A stretch of 64,000 nt of DNA, from NCBI GenBank assembly GCA_021463845.1, contig JAJTXV010000001.1, positions 186,001 through 250,000 of the forward strand, written 5' to 3'. The stretch comes from Anaerolineales bacterium. GTDB taxonomy: Bacteria > Chloroflexota > Anaerolineae > Anaerolineales > UBA11579. Each line of letters starts with the position of its first letter. Position 1 is the first letter of the stretch. A program made the position numbers and the translations under genes. Below, in pieces: positions 30,145 to 38,267 of the stretch. A model generated the notes under the pieces. The model did not search any database. It was given only the letters and a program-made list of their open reading frames with translations, and was not told the origin of the DNA.

Positions 30145-31149
30145 TCTTTTTCTTTGTGTGCTTTGTGTCTTTGTGCTTGCCTTGGTCTTTCGTGCAGTTT
30201 TCTTCTTGGGCACGCTGAGCTTCAGCGCTTTCGGCTTCGGCGCCTTGCTGGTCTCGAGCTTCAGCATCTCGTTGAAGGCGGCAATGCCAACTTCCAGCAT
30301 TTTTGCATCCGGCGGGCGGGTTGTGAGGCGCTGCAGCGCCAAATTCGGCGCCACCAATACACGCACCAGCGGGTTGCGGATGTATTTGGCGGTGAAGCGC
30401 AAATATTCGTAGGCGACGCCAGCCAACACCGGAATGAGCACCACGCGCAGCAACAGGCGCTGCAGCAGCGGCAGTGGGCCGATCAACGTGAACACAATTA
30501 TGGACAGCACGATCACCGTCAGCAGAAAAGCAGTGCCACAGCGTGGATGCTCCAGCGGGAACTTGTCCACATTCTTGGGGGTGAGCTTGACACCCGCCTC
30601 GTAGGCGTGAATGGTCTTGTGCTCGGCGCCGTGATAGCCGAAGACGCGGCGGATCTCGTCCATGCGGCCCACGGCCCACAAATAGCCCAGCAGGATCATG
30701 AGGCGGAACACGCCTTCGAGCAGGTTGCCCACCAGCGGGCTCAGCGTGAACACGCGCTCAACCAGGTGGCCCAGGCCAGCCGGCAGCAGAAAGAACAGGC
30801 CGATGGCAAAGCTGAACGAGATCAGCATGGTGATGGCCAGCGGCGCGCCTTCCAGCTTTTCCTCTTCGCTCTCGGCCTGCACATTGGCCGAGAGGCCCAG
30901 CACGCGGCTGCCGAGGCCCAACGCGTCCCACAACAGTAGCAGGCCGCGCAGGAAGGGCACTTTGGCCCAGGGGCTGGTGTAGATGGGGCTGAGCACTTCG
31001 CTGTGCAGCACGATCTTGCCCTTGGGGTCACGCATGGCCACCGCCATGAAGCGCGGGCCGCGCATCATTACGCCCTCTATGACGGCTTGGCCGCCATAGA
31101 GGGGTTTTGGCGCAGAACTACTGGCGTTGGTTTTTTGAACGCTAGCCAC
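30136..31149 (-). CDS. DUF1385 membrane protein with Lys/Arg-rich tail
   Basis: The 337-residue protein has the DUF1385 core: YGGQAVIEGVMMRGPRFMAVAMR, PFLRGLLLLWDAL, the YHGAEHKTIHAYE motif, and HPRCGTAFLL, with four or more membrane spans. The family is widespread in Firmicutes and Chloroflexi, with no settled role. From about residue 300 it has a basic tail (KKKTARKTKASTKTQ), part of which is encoded by a CACAAAG-type repeat and the terminator arm. The start is a GTG that abuts the stop of the M20 peptidase gene, so the two are co-transcribed. Confidence 0.9.
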   Translation of the reverse strand: MASVQKTNASSSAPKPLYGGQAVIEGVMMRGPRFMAVAMRDPKGKIVLHSEVLSPIYTSPWAKVPFLRGLLLLWDALGLGSRVLGLSANVQAESEEEKLEGAPLAITMLISFSFAIGLFFLLPAGLGHLVERVFTLSPLVGNLLEGVFRLMILLGYLWAVGRMDEIRRVFGYHGAEHKTIHAYEAGVKLTPKNVDKFPLEHPRCGTAFLLTVIVLSIIVFTLIGPLPLLQRLLLRVVLIPVLAGVAYEYLRFTAKYIRNPLVRVLVAPNLALQRLTTRPPDAKMLEVGIAAFNEMLKLETSKAPKPKALKLSVPKKKTARKTKASTKTQSTQRKRAR

Positions 31150-32526
31150 TTATTCGGCGAGGTTGTAGATGAAGTGGATGAAGGAGTCGATCTGTTTCTC
31201 CCAGCCGGGGATGTGCATGCGCTCGTTGGGGGAGTGCAGCTGGTCGTCGGGCAGGCCGCAGCCCACGTTGATGGACTCGATGCCCAGCTGACCCTGCAAG
31301 TGGCCTACGACGGGCACGCTACCGCCCTCGCGGCGGAAGATGGGCTTGACGCCCCACACCGTCTCCTGCGCCTTGGCCATGGCTTGCACGGCGGCCGAGT
31401 TGCGCTCAGAGATTGAAGGCACGGCATCCGAGAGCAACTTCAGCTCCCAGCTCACACTGGGGTCGATAGTGTCTTCGATGTACTTGCGCACCAGCTTTTC
31501 GATCTCGAACGGGTCCTGATCAGGCACAAGGCGGCACGAGAACTTGGCCATGGCCTTGGAGGGCAGCACGGTCTTGGGGCCTTCGGCGGTGTAGCCGGAG
31601 AGCAGGCCGTTCACATCCAGGGTGGGTTGGGCGGTGGCGCGCTCGTAGGCGCTGAAGTCCTTGTCGCCCCACAGGGCCTTGGAGCCGGCCTGTTTGAGAT
31701 AGAAGTCGTCGTTCTGCGGCAGGCGGCGGAAGTCTGCGCGCTCTTCCTCCTCCAGCTCGCGCACCTTGTCGTAGAAGCCGGGGATGGTGACGCGGCCACT
31801 CTCGTCTTGCATGCCGCCGATGACGCGGGCCAGCTCGTTGGCCGGGTTGCGCACCGTGCCGCCGAAGAAGCCGGAGTGCAGATCGAGGGCCGGGCCGGTG
31901 ACGTGCAGTTCAAAGTACGACATGCCGCGCAGGCCGTAGGTGATGGTGGGCTGGGTGGGGCTGAGCATGCCGGCATCCGGGTTGAGAGCAAAGTCGGCGG
32001 CGAAGGTGTCGGCGTGTTTCTTGATGAACTTGTCCATGCTGGGCGAGCCGGTTTCCTCTTCGCCCTCGATCATGAACTTGATGTTGACGGGGATGTTGCC
32101 GGCGTGCAAGGCGGCCTCGATGGCCGCCAGGCTGCCGATGACCTGACCCTTCATGTCAGAGGTGCCGCGGCCGTACAGCAAGTCGCCCTTTTCCACGGCT
32201 TCAAAGGCGGGCGTGTTCCACAACTCCATCGGGTCGGCCGGCTGCACATCATAGTGGCCGTAGACCAGCATGGTCTTGGCGTCCGGGCCGGCGCCCTTCC
32301 ACTCGCCGAAAACGAGCGGGTGGCCGCCGTTGTCGAGCAGCTGGATGTTCTCGATGCCCATGCTCTTGAGCTTGTTGACGAGCCATTCGGCGGCGCGCTG
32401 GATGTCTGGCTTGTATTTGGGGTCAGCCGAAACGCTGGGGATGGCCACCAGATCGGCCAGCTCCTGGCGGAAGCGAGCGCGGTTGTCTTTGGCGTATTGC
32501 AAGGCGGTGCTGCGAGCGTCAGTCAT
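31150..32526 (-). CDS. M20 family metallopeptidase (dipeptidase)
   Basis: The product is 458 residues from MTDARSTALQYAKD (AGAGG upstream); the track start (32568) adds an unsupported leader. Metal ligands and catalytic residues are in VYGHYDVQPAD (His and Asp), GRGTSDMKG (Asp), EGEEETGS (Glu pair), the conserved NPDAGM strand and the late HSPNERM. A lid/dimerisation domain is inserted at about 190-335. It is a cytosolic zinc dipeptidase of the CNDP/PepV-like group. It is second in an operon of esterase, M20 and DUF1385 genes. Confidence 0.95.
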   Translation of the reverse strand: MTDARSTALQYAKDNRARFRQELADLVAIPSVSADPKYKPDIQRAAEWLVNKLKSMGIENIQLLDNGGHPLVFGEWKGAGPDAKTMLVYGHYDVQPADPMELWNTPAFEAVEKGDLLYGRGTSDMKGQVIGSLAAIEAALHAGNIPVNIKFMIEGEEETGSPSMDKFIKKHADTFAADFALNPDAGMLSPTQPTITYGLRGMSYFELHVTGPALDLHSGFFGGTVRNPANELARVIGGMQDESGRVTIPGFYDKVRELEEEERADFRRLPQNDDFYLKQAGSKALWGDKDFSAYERATAQPTLDVNGLLSGYTAEGPKTVLPSKAMAKFSCRLVPDQDPFEIEKLVRKYIEDTIDPSVSWELKLLSDAVPSISERNSAAVQAMAKAQETVWGVKPIFRREGGSVPVVGHLQGQLGIESINVGCGLPDDQLHSPNERMHIPGWEKQIDSFIHFIYNLAE

Positions 32527-32536
32527 GTAAGTCCTC

Positions 32537-33532
32537 TCAGGATCGGAATGCTGCGGATACGGCCGCAAAGGATGTATCGTATCGATGTTTCATGTGGCGG
32601 TGGCCACCTTCGTATTCTTCGTAGTGGAAAGTTATGTTGTGCTGGCGCAGCTGTTCGGCGAACAAGCGGGCACCGTAGAGCAAATTATACTCATCGTAAC
32701 GCCCGCAATCGATGAAGAGCAATTGCAGTGAGCGCAGTGCATCCGTGTGGGTGGCCAGCATGTGCAATGGGTCGTGCGCCAGCCAGCGCTGCCAGGTATC
32801 CGGCAGCCAGGCGCCGCTGTGCAGGTCAATCGGCAGGTCGAATCCCAAAGGTGCGCTCGGGTTGGGGGCGTAGGCGGCGCTCATCGTCAGCAGGTTGAGC
32901 GCCGTGTACGAGGCACCGATGCGCAGCGCCGCGCCCGGGTCCGCCAGCAGGGCTTGCAGCCCATCCAGCCCGACTTTCTCGTAGTAGCGCAGCAGCTCGC
33001 CGAAATCGGGGCGATAGGCCAGCTCAAAGTTCAGGTCCGCGCTGTGGGCGGCCACCAGGCCAAAGGTGGCCGGGTGACGCATCGCCAGGCGCAGCGCGCC
33101 GTACCCGCCGGAGGAATGGCCCACCAGAGCCCGGCCGCCAGGCGCCGCCAGCGTGGGGTACTTGCGGTCAATGAAGCTGACCAGCTCCAGCATGGCGTCT
33201 TCGTAGTCCCCCAGTGCATCTGAGTTGAGATATTGCGAGCCGCCGTAGCGGGTGCTGGCGTCTGGCATCACCACGATAGCGGGTTGGATCACGCCGGAGG
33301 CGATCAGGCGGTCCAGGCGCTGTTGAACATTCTCTTCCCACAAGTCATCGTTGAGGAACTTGAGGCCGCGGCTGCCGAAGGCGGCCAGCAGGTAGATGAC
33401 CGGGTAGCGTTGCTGCGGGTCGTAGCCTGCGGGCAGATAAACCGGCACGCGGCGCGCGGCGGGGTCATTGAGCGGGTTGTGCTCCAGAGCGATGCTATGA
33501 AAATTTTCAATGACGATCTGAGAGCCGGGCAT
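32537..33532 (-). CDS. Esterase, alpha/beta hydrolase (esterase D / enterochelin esterase-like)
   Basis: The 331-residue protein has RRVPVYLPAGYDPQQRYPVIYLLAAFG, VVMPDASTRYGGSQYLNS, the nucleophile elbow GHSSGGYGAL, and late Asp/His candidates in LFIDCGRYDEYN and YEGGHRHMKHRY. These fit the putative esterase (PF00756) family. It is first in a three-gene unit, with 10 bases to the M20 gene. Leaderless: TATAAT lies 7 bases before the ATG. Confidence 0.9.
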   Translation of the reverse strand: MPGSQIVIENFHSIALEHNPLNDPAARRVPVYLPAGYDPQQRYPVIYLLAAFGSRGLKFLNDDLWEENVQQRLDRLIASGVIQPAIVVMPDASTRYGGSQYLNSDALGDYEDAMLELVSFIDRKYPTLAAPGGRALVGHSSGGYGALRLAMRHPATFGLVAAHSADLNFELAYRPDFGELLRYYEKVGLDGLQALLADPGAALRIGASYTALNLLTMSAAYAPNPSAPLGFDLPIDLHSGAWLPDTWQRWLAHDPLHMLATHTDALRSLQLLFIDCGRYDEYNLLYGARLFAEQLRQHNITFHYEEYEGGHRHMKHRYDTSFAAVSAAFRS

Positions 33533-33539
33533 GCGGGGG

Positions 33540-33545
33540 ATTATA
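33540..33545 (-). promoter_or_regulatory. -10 box TATAAT for leaderless start (esterase gene)
   Basis: On the minus strand TATAAT is followed by CCCCCGC and then ATG, a 7-base gap. Confidence 0.6.
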
Positions 33546-33582
33546 AGGGAGCGACACAGGTTTATACTTACTTCGAAAGCAG

Positions 33583-33645
33583 AGACTAGAGAGTAGAGAT
33601 TTTTTAACTGACTTCGAATCTCTAGTCTCCAATCTCTATTCTCTG
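33583..33645. repeat. AATCTCTAGTCTCC inverted repeat
   Basis: AGAGACTAGAGAGTAGAGATT is mirrored by AATCTCTAGTCTCCAATCTCTATTCTCT around TTTTAACTGACTTCG. It is a sister of the 28251 copy, but here it lies between diverging genes, so it is not just a terminator. Confidence 0.65.
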
Positions 33646-33670
33646 CTAATTCACTCGTACTGGAGTTCTA

Positions 33671-34327
33671 GTGACTAAAACCATCGCCATCATCGGCGGC
33701 ACCGGCGCGTTGGGCACTGGCCTGGCGTTGCGCTGGGCGCACGCCGGGCATACAGTTATTGTAGGTTCGCGCACGGCCGAGAAGGCTGAGGCAGCGGCAG
33801 CCGAGCTGAACGCCGAGTTAGGCCGCGAGGCGATCACCGGCATGGAGAATGCCGCCGCCGTGGCCGCTGCCGACCTGGCCATCCTGACAGTGGAGCAGGC
33901 CGCCCATGAGGCCGCGCTGCTGTCGGTCAAGGACGCGTTGCAGGGCAAGGTATTGCTGGATGCCACGGCGCGCCTGAGCTTCCACGAACTGACGCCGCCA
34001 GTCGCGCCGGCCGCGGCCCGCCGCGCCCAGGAGCTGCTGGGCGCCGGAGTGCGCGTGGCCGCCGCCTTCCAGACCGTGCCGGCCGCCGGGCTGCGCAAGA
34101 ACATCACCGAGCCGATGGACAGCGATGTGCTGGTGTGCGCCGACGATATGGACGCGGCCGAGGCCGCCCTGGCGCTGGTGCACGCGGCCGGACTCAACGG
34201 CTACTATGCTGGCAAGCTCGACAATGCCATCACCGTCGAGGGCCTGACCAGCCTGCTGGTCAGCATGAACAAACATTACAAATCCCGTCATGGCACCATC
34301 CGTGTGGCGGGCATTCGCAAAGAGTAA
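33671..34327 (+). CDS. npdG: F420-dependent NADP oxidoreductase
   Basis: The 218-residue protein has a Rossmann N-terminus IAIIGGTGALGTGLALRWAHAGHTVIVGSRTAEKA, whose SR pair contacts the 2'-phosphate of NADP, followed by VLLDATARL and AAFQTVPAAGL as in Fno/NpdG. It moves hydride between NADPH and coenzyme F420. The start is a GTG with GGAG upstream. It is first in the F420 cluster, directly before cofE. Confidence 0.92.
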   Translation: MTKTIAIIGGTGALGTGLALRWAHAGHTVIVGSRTAEKAEAAAAELNAELGREAITGMENAAAVAAADLAILTVEQAAHEAALLSVKDALQGKVLLDATARLSFHELTPPVAPAAARRAQELLGAGVRVAAAFQTVPAAGLRKNITEPMDSDVLVCADDMDAAEAALALVHAAGLNGYYAGKLDNAITVEGLTSLLVSMNKHYKSRHGTIRVAGIRKE

Positions 34328-35090
34328 ATTGCCACCCCTCGTACTTACTCCCCTGCAGGGCTTGCCATGGGTACAGCCCGGCGATGACCTGCCGGCCCTG
34401 CTGCTGGCGGCCATCCTGCGCCAGGGGCTGACCCTGCAGGATGGCGATGTGGTGGTGTTGGCCCAGAAGATCGTTTCCAAAGCCGAGGGGCGCTATCGCT
34501 TGCTCAGCGAAGTGACGCCCAGCCTGCGCGCCGTTGAGCTTGGGGCTGAGACTGAAAAAGACCCGCGCCTCGTACAGCTGATCCTGGACGAAAGCAATGA
34601 AGTGCTGCGCGCCCGCCCCGGCCTGCTCATCGTGGAACACCGCCTGGGCTTCGTCAGCGCCAATGCCGGCATTGACCATTCCAATTTGCCCGGCTCGGCT
34701 GAGGATGCCTACCTGCTGCTGCCGCAGGACCCGGATGCCAGCGCCAGCCGCGTGCGCAGCACGCTGCAGCAGGCCAGCGGCGCCCAGTTGGGCGTGCTCA
34801 TCATTGATTCGCACGGGCGCGCCTGGCGTGAAGGCACGTTGGGTACCACTATCGGCCTGAGCGGGCTGCCGGGCCTGGTGGACCTGCGCGGCACGCCAGA
34901 CTTGGCGGGCCGCCCGCTGCGCGTGACCCAGCTGGCCGCCGCCGACGAGCTGGCCGCCGCCGCCAGCCTGGCCATGGGCCAGGCAGCCGAAGGCTGCCCG
35001 GCCGTGCATGTGCGCGGCTTCCCCTACGCGTTGCGCGAGGCCAGCCTGAACGAGCTGCTGCGCCCGCGTGAACGCGACCAGTTTCGGTAA
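34290..35090 (+). CDS. cofE: Coenzyme F420-0:L-glutamate ligase
   Basis: This ligase adds gamma-linked glutamates to F420-0. Family landmarks are LTPLQGLPWVQPGDDL, LQDGDVVVLAQKIVSKAEGR, VEHRLGFVSANAGIDHSN, LLLPQDPDASASRVR, IDSHGRAWREGTLGTTIGLSG and the final LLRPRERDQFR. The length fits a stand-alone CofE without the C-terminal nitroreductase domain seen in actinobacterial FbiB; that domain appears as a separate gene at 35950. Start uncertain: the ATG at 34290 overlaps npdG by 38 bases, whereas a TTG at 34329 (LPPLVLTPLQG) would match family N-termini better. Confidence 0.92.
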   Translation: MAPSVWRAFAKSKLPPLVLTPLQGLPWVQPGDDLPALLLAAILRQGLTLQDGDVVVLAQKIVSKAEGRYRLLSEVTPSLRAVELGAETEKDPRLVQLILDESNEVLRARPGLLIVEHRLGFVSANAGIDHSNLPGSAEDAYLLLPQDPDASASRVRSTLQQASGAQLGVLIIDSHGRAWREGTLGTTIGLSGLPGLVDLRGTPDLAGRPLRVTQLAAADELAAAASLAMGQAAEGCPAVHVRGFPYALREASLNELLRPRERDQFR

Positions 35091-35142
35091 GATAGATTGC
35101 TCGTGTTCCGTCTGACTTGTATCTGCCTCAAAGGAGAGTGTG

Positions 35143-35541
35143 ATGAAGAATGTGCCTGCTGATTTTCAAGATTTGCTCAAAGATGAAACCAAGGCGTTCG
35201 CCTTTTTAGCCACAACTTTGAAAGACGGCTCTCCCCAGGTTAGCCCGGTGTGGTTCAACGTAGAGAATGATCACATCCTCATCAACACCGCCCGCGGCCG
35301 CCTGAAGGACAAGAACATGACGGCCCAACCCAAGGTCGCCATCAGCATTCCTGACCCGGCCAACCCGTACCGCTATTTGCTGGTTCGTGGTGAAGTTGTG
35401 GAAGTGAGCGAAGAGGGTGGGTACGAACACATCAACAAGCTCTCGCATATCTATGACGGCAAGGACTTCCCCAAGCGCGAGGGCCAGGTGCGCGTGATCT
35501 ACAAGATCAAGCCGCGCAAAGTATTCACAAGTGGAGGGTGA
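35143..35541 (+). CDS. PPOX-class F420-dependent oxidoreductase, copy 1
   Basis: The 132-residue split-barrel flavin/F420-binding protein shows AFAFLATTLKDGSPQVSPVWFNVENDHILINTARGRLKDKNM and VAISIPDPANPYRYLLVRGEVVEV, which are typical of the FDOR-B group. AAGGAG precedes the ATG at 35143. It lies one base from a second paralogue and inside the F420 cluster, so it probably uses reduced F420 on an unknown substrate. Confidence 0.9.
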   Translation: MKNVPADFQDLLKDETKAFAFLATTLKDGSPQVSPVWFNVENDHILINTARGRLKDKNMTAQPKVAISIPDPANPYRYLLVRGEVVEVSEEGGYEHINKLSHIYDGKDFPKREGQVRVIYKIKPRKVFTSGG

Positions 35542-35542
35542 G

Positions 35543-35953
35543 ATGAGTATTACAGCCCTGCTGCCCGAAATGTATCGCTATTTGCTGGAAGACAAGACCC
35601 AGGCCTATGCCTGGGTGGCCACTGCGTCTGTGGATGGCGAGCCGCAGCTGACCTGTGTATGGTTCAACACGGACGGTGAGCACATTCTGTTCAACACGAC
35701 AGACAGATCCGCCAAGTACAAGCTGCTGAGCAAGAACCCGAACATTGCGGTTGCCATCCCGGACCCCAAGAATCCGCATATGTATTTCCAGGCGCGCGGC
35801 CGAGTGGAGATCACCACTGAGAACGCCGTGGAGCACACGCACGAACTCTCTCGCAAATACACCGGGCAGGATTTCAAGCTCTTTCCCGGCGTTGAGCGTA
35901 TGAAGTTCATCGTGCATGTGGACAGCATCACCCTGTGGCCGCCCCAAGCGTGA
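35543..35953 (+). CDS. PPOX-class F420-dependent oxidoreductase, copy 2
   Basis: The 136-residue protein is a paralogue of the preceding gene with the same split-barrel landmarks (AYAWVATASVDGEPQLTCVWFNTDGEHILFNTTDRSAKYK, VAIPDPKNPHMYFQARGRVEI). The ATG at 35543 follows GGAGG and comes one base after the previous stop. The sequences have diverged considerably, so the two probably act on different substrates or form a heterodimer. Confidence 0.9.
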   Translation: MSITALLPEMYRYLLEDKTQAYAWVATASVDGEPQLTCVWFNTDGEHILFNTTDRSAKYKLLSKNPNIAVAIPDPKNPHMYFQARGRVEITTENAVEHTHELSRKYTGQDFKLFPGVERMKFIVHVDSITLWPPQA

Positions 35954-36558
35954 CCCCTCACGATCTGCAGGCCTGGCTGCGCTCGCGCCGCTCCACGCGG
36001 CGCTTTGCAGCCACGCCGGTGCCAGCCGATGTGCTGGCGCGCGTGCTGGAGACAGCCACCTACGCGCCTAACGCTCACAACCGCCAACCCTGGCGGTTTG
36101 TGATTCTGGAAAGCAGCGAGAGCCGCATGGCTCTCGCTGCGGCGATGGGGCAGGACTTTGCGGTCGCGCTGCAGGCCGAAGGCCTCAACGCGGAGCAGAT
36201 CGCGGCCCAGCTGGACCGCTCGCAAGCGCGCTTGCTGGAGGCGCCGGCGGCGGTGCTGCTGTGCCTGGACGCCAGCGTGCTGGATACGTATGCAGACGCA
36301 GGCCGCACGCAGGGCGAATTGGCCATCGCGGCCCAGAGCGTAGCGCTGGCCGGCGGCCAGCTGCTGCTGGCCGCCCAAGCCGAAGGCTTGGGTGGTGTGT
36401 GGGTGTGCGCGCCGCTGTTCGCGCAGGCCGCGGCGCAGCAGGCGCTGGGCCTGCCCGAGAGCTGGCAGGCTCAGGCGGCTTTGCTGCTGGGCTACCCGGC
36501 CGGCGCGCCGAAGCCGCGGCCGCGGCGCAGTGTGGATGAGATCATTCGCCGCGTGTAA
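35950..36558 (+). CDS. FMN nitroreductase resembling the C-terminal domain of FbiB
   Basis: The product is about 202 residues from a GTG at 35950 (GTGA overlap with the previous stop; the track start is 35935). SRRSTRRFAATPVPADVLARVLETATYAPNAHNRQPWRFVIL is the FMN-binding start of nitroreductases. QSVALAGGQLLLAAQAEGLGGVWVCAPLF and LGLPESWQAQAALLLGYPAG match FbiB C-terminal domains, which reduce dehydro-F420-0 to F420-0 in bacteria. With cofE it would make up a split FbiB. The assignment rests on sequence pattern plus cluster context. Confidence 0.82.
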   Translation: MTPHDLQAWLRSRRSTRRFAATPVPADVLARVLETATYAPNAHNRQPWRFVILESSESRMALAAAMGQDFAVALQAEGLNAEQIAAQLDRSQARLLEAPAAVLLCLDASVLDTYADAGRTQGELAIAAQSVALAGGQLLLAAQAEGLGGVWVCAPLFAQAAAQQALGLPESWQAQAALLLGYPAGAPKPRPRRSVDEIIRRV

Positions 36559-36566
36559 GGCGGAGT

Positions 36567-36572
36567 TAGAAT
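36567..36572 (+). promoter_or_regulatory. -10 box TAGAAT for leaderless start (C26 hydrolase)
   Basis: TAGAAT is followed by TCGGCCT and then ATG, a 7-base gap. It suggests an internal promoter in the F420 cluster. Confidence 0.5.
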
Positions 36573-36579
36573 TCGGCCT

Positions 36580-37299
36580 ATGTCCAGCCCATTGATCGGC
36601 GTCACCACCCGCAATGCCCATTCTGAGTTCTACCAGAACGATGTCATCCAAACCCCGCGCCCGTACTGCGAAGCCTTGGTGCGCGCTGGCGCCATCCCCG
36701 TACTGATCCCGCTCAACCTACCGCTCGATAAACTGCGCGAGCTGTTGCGACGGCTGGATGGCCTGGTATTCACTGGCGGCGGCGATATTGAGATCGATCG
36801 CTTCAATGGCGAGCCGCACGAGAAGCTGTACGACCTGGACGCCGAGCGGGACGAGATCGAGATCCAGCTAGTGCGCCAGGCCGCCGAGGACAGCAAGCCC
36901 TTCCTCGGCATCTGCCGCGGCCTGCAGATCGCCAATGTGGCTTTCGGCGGCACGCTGTATACCCATATTCCCGATCAGCTGCCCGGCGCGCTGCAGCACT
37001 CCAACTTTCCGGACCACCCCTGGGATCATTTGGCCCACCCGGTGCAGGTGAGCGAAGGCAGCCGCCTGGCGGAGATCCTGGGCGAGCCGATCGTCGAGGT
37101 CAACAGCCTGCACCACCAGGGCATCAAGGAGCTGGCTGCCGGCCTCAAAGCCGTCGCCAGCGCACCCGACGGCTTGGTCGAGGCGATCGAGCTGCCGGAG
37201 CATCCGTTCGCGGTTGGCGTGCAGTGGCACCCCGAGTGTCTGCCGCAGGACGCGCGCATGCAAAACCTGTTCCGCGCCTTGGTGCGCGCCAGCCAGTAG
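36580..37299 (+). CDS. Class I glutamine amidotransferase-like gamma-glutamyl hydrolase (peptidase C26)
   Basis: The 239-residue protein has the glutamine-amidotransferase fold with nucleophile FLGICRGLQIANV, catalytic His and Glu in GVQWHPECL, GLVFTGGGDIE and the family segment VNSLHHQGIKEL. It resembles PuuD and other C26 gamma-glutamyl hydrolases, which cut gamma-linked glutamate from small molecules. Its place between the FbiB-like gene and cofD suggests a substrate tied to F420, whose tail is gamma-glutamyl; that is inference. The gap to cofD is only 5 bases. Confidence 0.9.
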   Translation: MSSPLIGVTTRNAHSEFYQNDVIQTPRPYCEALVRAGAIPVLIPLNLPLDKLRELLRRLDGLVFTGGGDIEIDRFNGEPHEKLYDLDAERDEIEIQLVRQAAEDSKPFLGICRGLQIANVAFGGTLYTHIPDQLPGALQHSNFPDHPWDHLAHPVQVSEGSRLAEILGEPIVEVNSLHHQGIKELAAGLKAVASAPDGLVEAIELPEHPFAVGVQWHPECLPQDARMQNLFRALVRASQ

Positions 37300-37304
37300 G
37301 AGCC

Positions 37305-38240
37305 ATGAAAGTCCTTGCACTCGCCGGTGGAGTGGGCGGCGCAAAACTGGCCGATGGCCTGGCGCAGGCGCTGCCTCCGGATGACCTGACGGTTGTTGTC
37401 AATACGGGGGATGACTTTGAGCATTTTGGCCTGACGATCTGCCCTGACCTGGATACGGTGTGCTATACCCTGGCCGGGTTGGCTAATCCGCAAACTGGAT
37501 GGGGTCGCGTAGGCGAGACCCAGCAGGCCATGAGCAGCGTGGAGCTGCTCGGCGGCCCGACCTGGTTCTGGCTGGGTGACCGCGATCTGGGCACGCATCT
37601 GGAGCGCACGCGCCGCCTGCGGGCGGGCGATGCGCTCAGCGCCATCACCGCAGACTTTTGCACGGCGTGGGGCATCCGCGCCCGCGTCCTGCCCATGAGC
37701 GACCAGCCAGTGCGCACCTTTGTGAGCACGGACGAAGGCGAACTGGCTTTCCAGGAATATTTTGTGGCCCGCCGCTGTGAGCCGGTGGTGAGCAGCTTCC
37801 GCTTCGATGGCGTGGCGCAGGCCGCCCCGGCGCCCGGCGTGCTGGATGCGGTCGCCGCGGCCGATCTGGTGGTGGTGTGCCCCTCCAACCCGTGGGTGAG
37901 TGTGGCGCCGATCCTGGCGGTGCCGGGTCTGCAGGCCGCGCTGGCGGCCAAGCCCATCCTGGCCGTCTCGCCCATTGTGGGCGGGCAGGCCATCAAGGGC
38001 CCGGCCGCTAAGATGTTCAGCGAGCTCGGCATCCTACCGAGTGCGCTGGCGGTGGCGCAGCACTATGGCAGCTTGCTGCGCGGGTTCGTGTTCGATGAAG
38101 TCGATGCTGCGCAGAACGAAGCGATCGCCGCGCTCGGTATAATCCCCCGGTCTACTGCCACTGTGATGAAAGAACGCGCCGACCGTGTTCAACTGGCCAA
38201 AGAGATCCTCGACTTTGGCCGCAGCTTGCTCAGTGCATGA
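37305..38240 (+). CDS. cofD: 2-phospho-L-lactate / phosphoenolpyruvyl transferase
   Basis: The product is 311 residues from MKVLALAGGVGGAKLADGL (AGGAG upstream); the track start at 37224 lies inside the C26 gene. CofD/FbiA joins the activated lactyl or enolpyruvyl phosphate to the deazaflavin Fo. The landmarks are VVVNTGDDFEHFGLTICPDLDTVCYTLAG, TWFWLGDRDLGTHLERT, MSDQPVRTFV and VVVCPSNPWVSVAPILAVPGL. In bacteria the donor is usually enolpyruvyl-PP-guanosine, giving dehydro-F420, consistent with the FbiB-like reductase nearby. Confidence 0.95.
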   Translation: MKVLALAGGVGGAKLADGLAQALPPDDLTVVVNTGDDFEHFGLTICPDLDTVCYTLAGLANPQTGWGRVGETQQAMSSVELLGGPTWFWLGDRDLGTHLERTRRLRAGDALSAITADFCTAWGIRARVLPMSDQPVRTFVSTDEGELAFQEYFVARRCEPVVSSFRFDGVAQAAPAPGVLDAVAAADLVVVCPSNPWVSVAPILAVPGLQAALAAKPILAVSPIVGGQAIKGPAAKMFSELGILPSALAVAQHYGSLLRGFVFDEVDAAQNEAIAALGIIPRSTATVMKERADRVQLAKEILDFGRSLLSA

Positions 38241-38267
38241 CTCCACACTTGCTGAAAAGGAACGTGC

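Noticed and set aside
31627-32715. Plus-strand ORF of 362 residues
   Set aside because: It is antisense to the M20 peptidase, which has full catalytic motifs.
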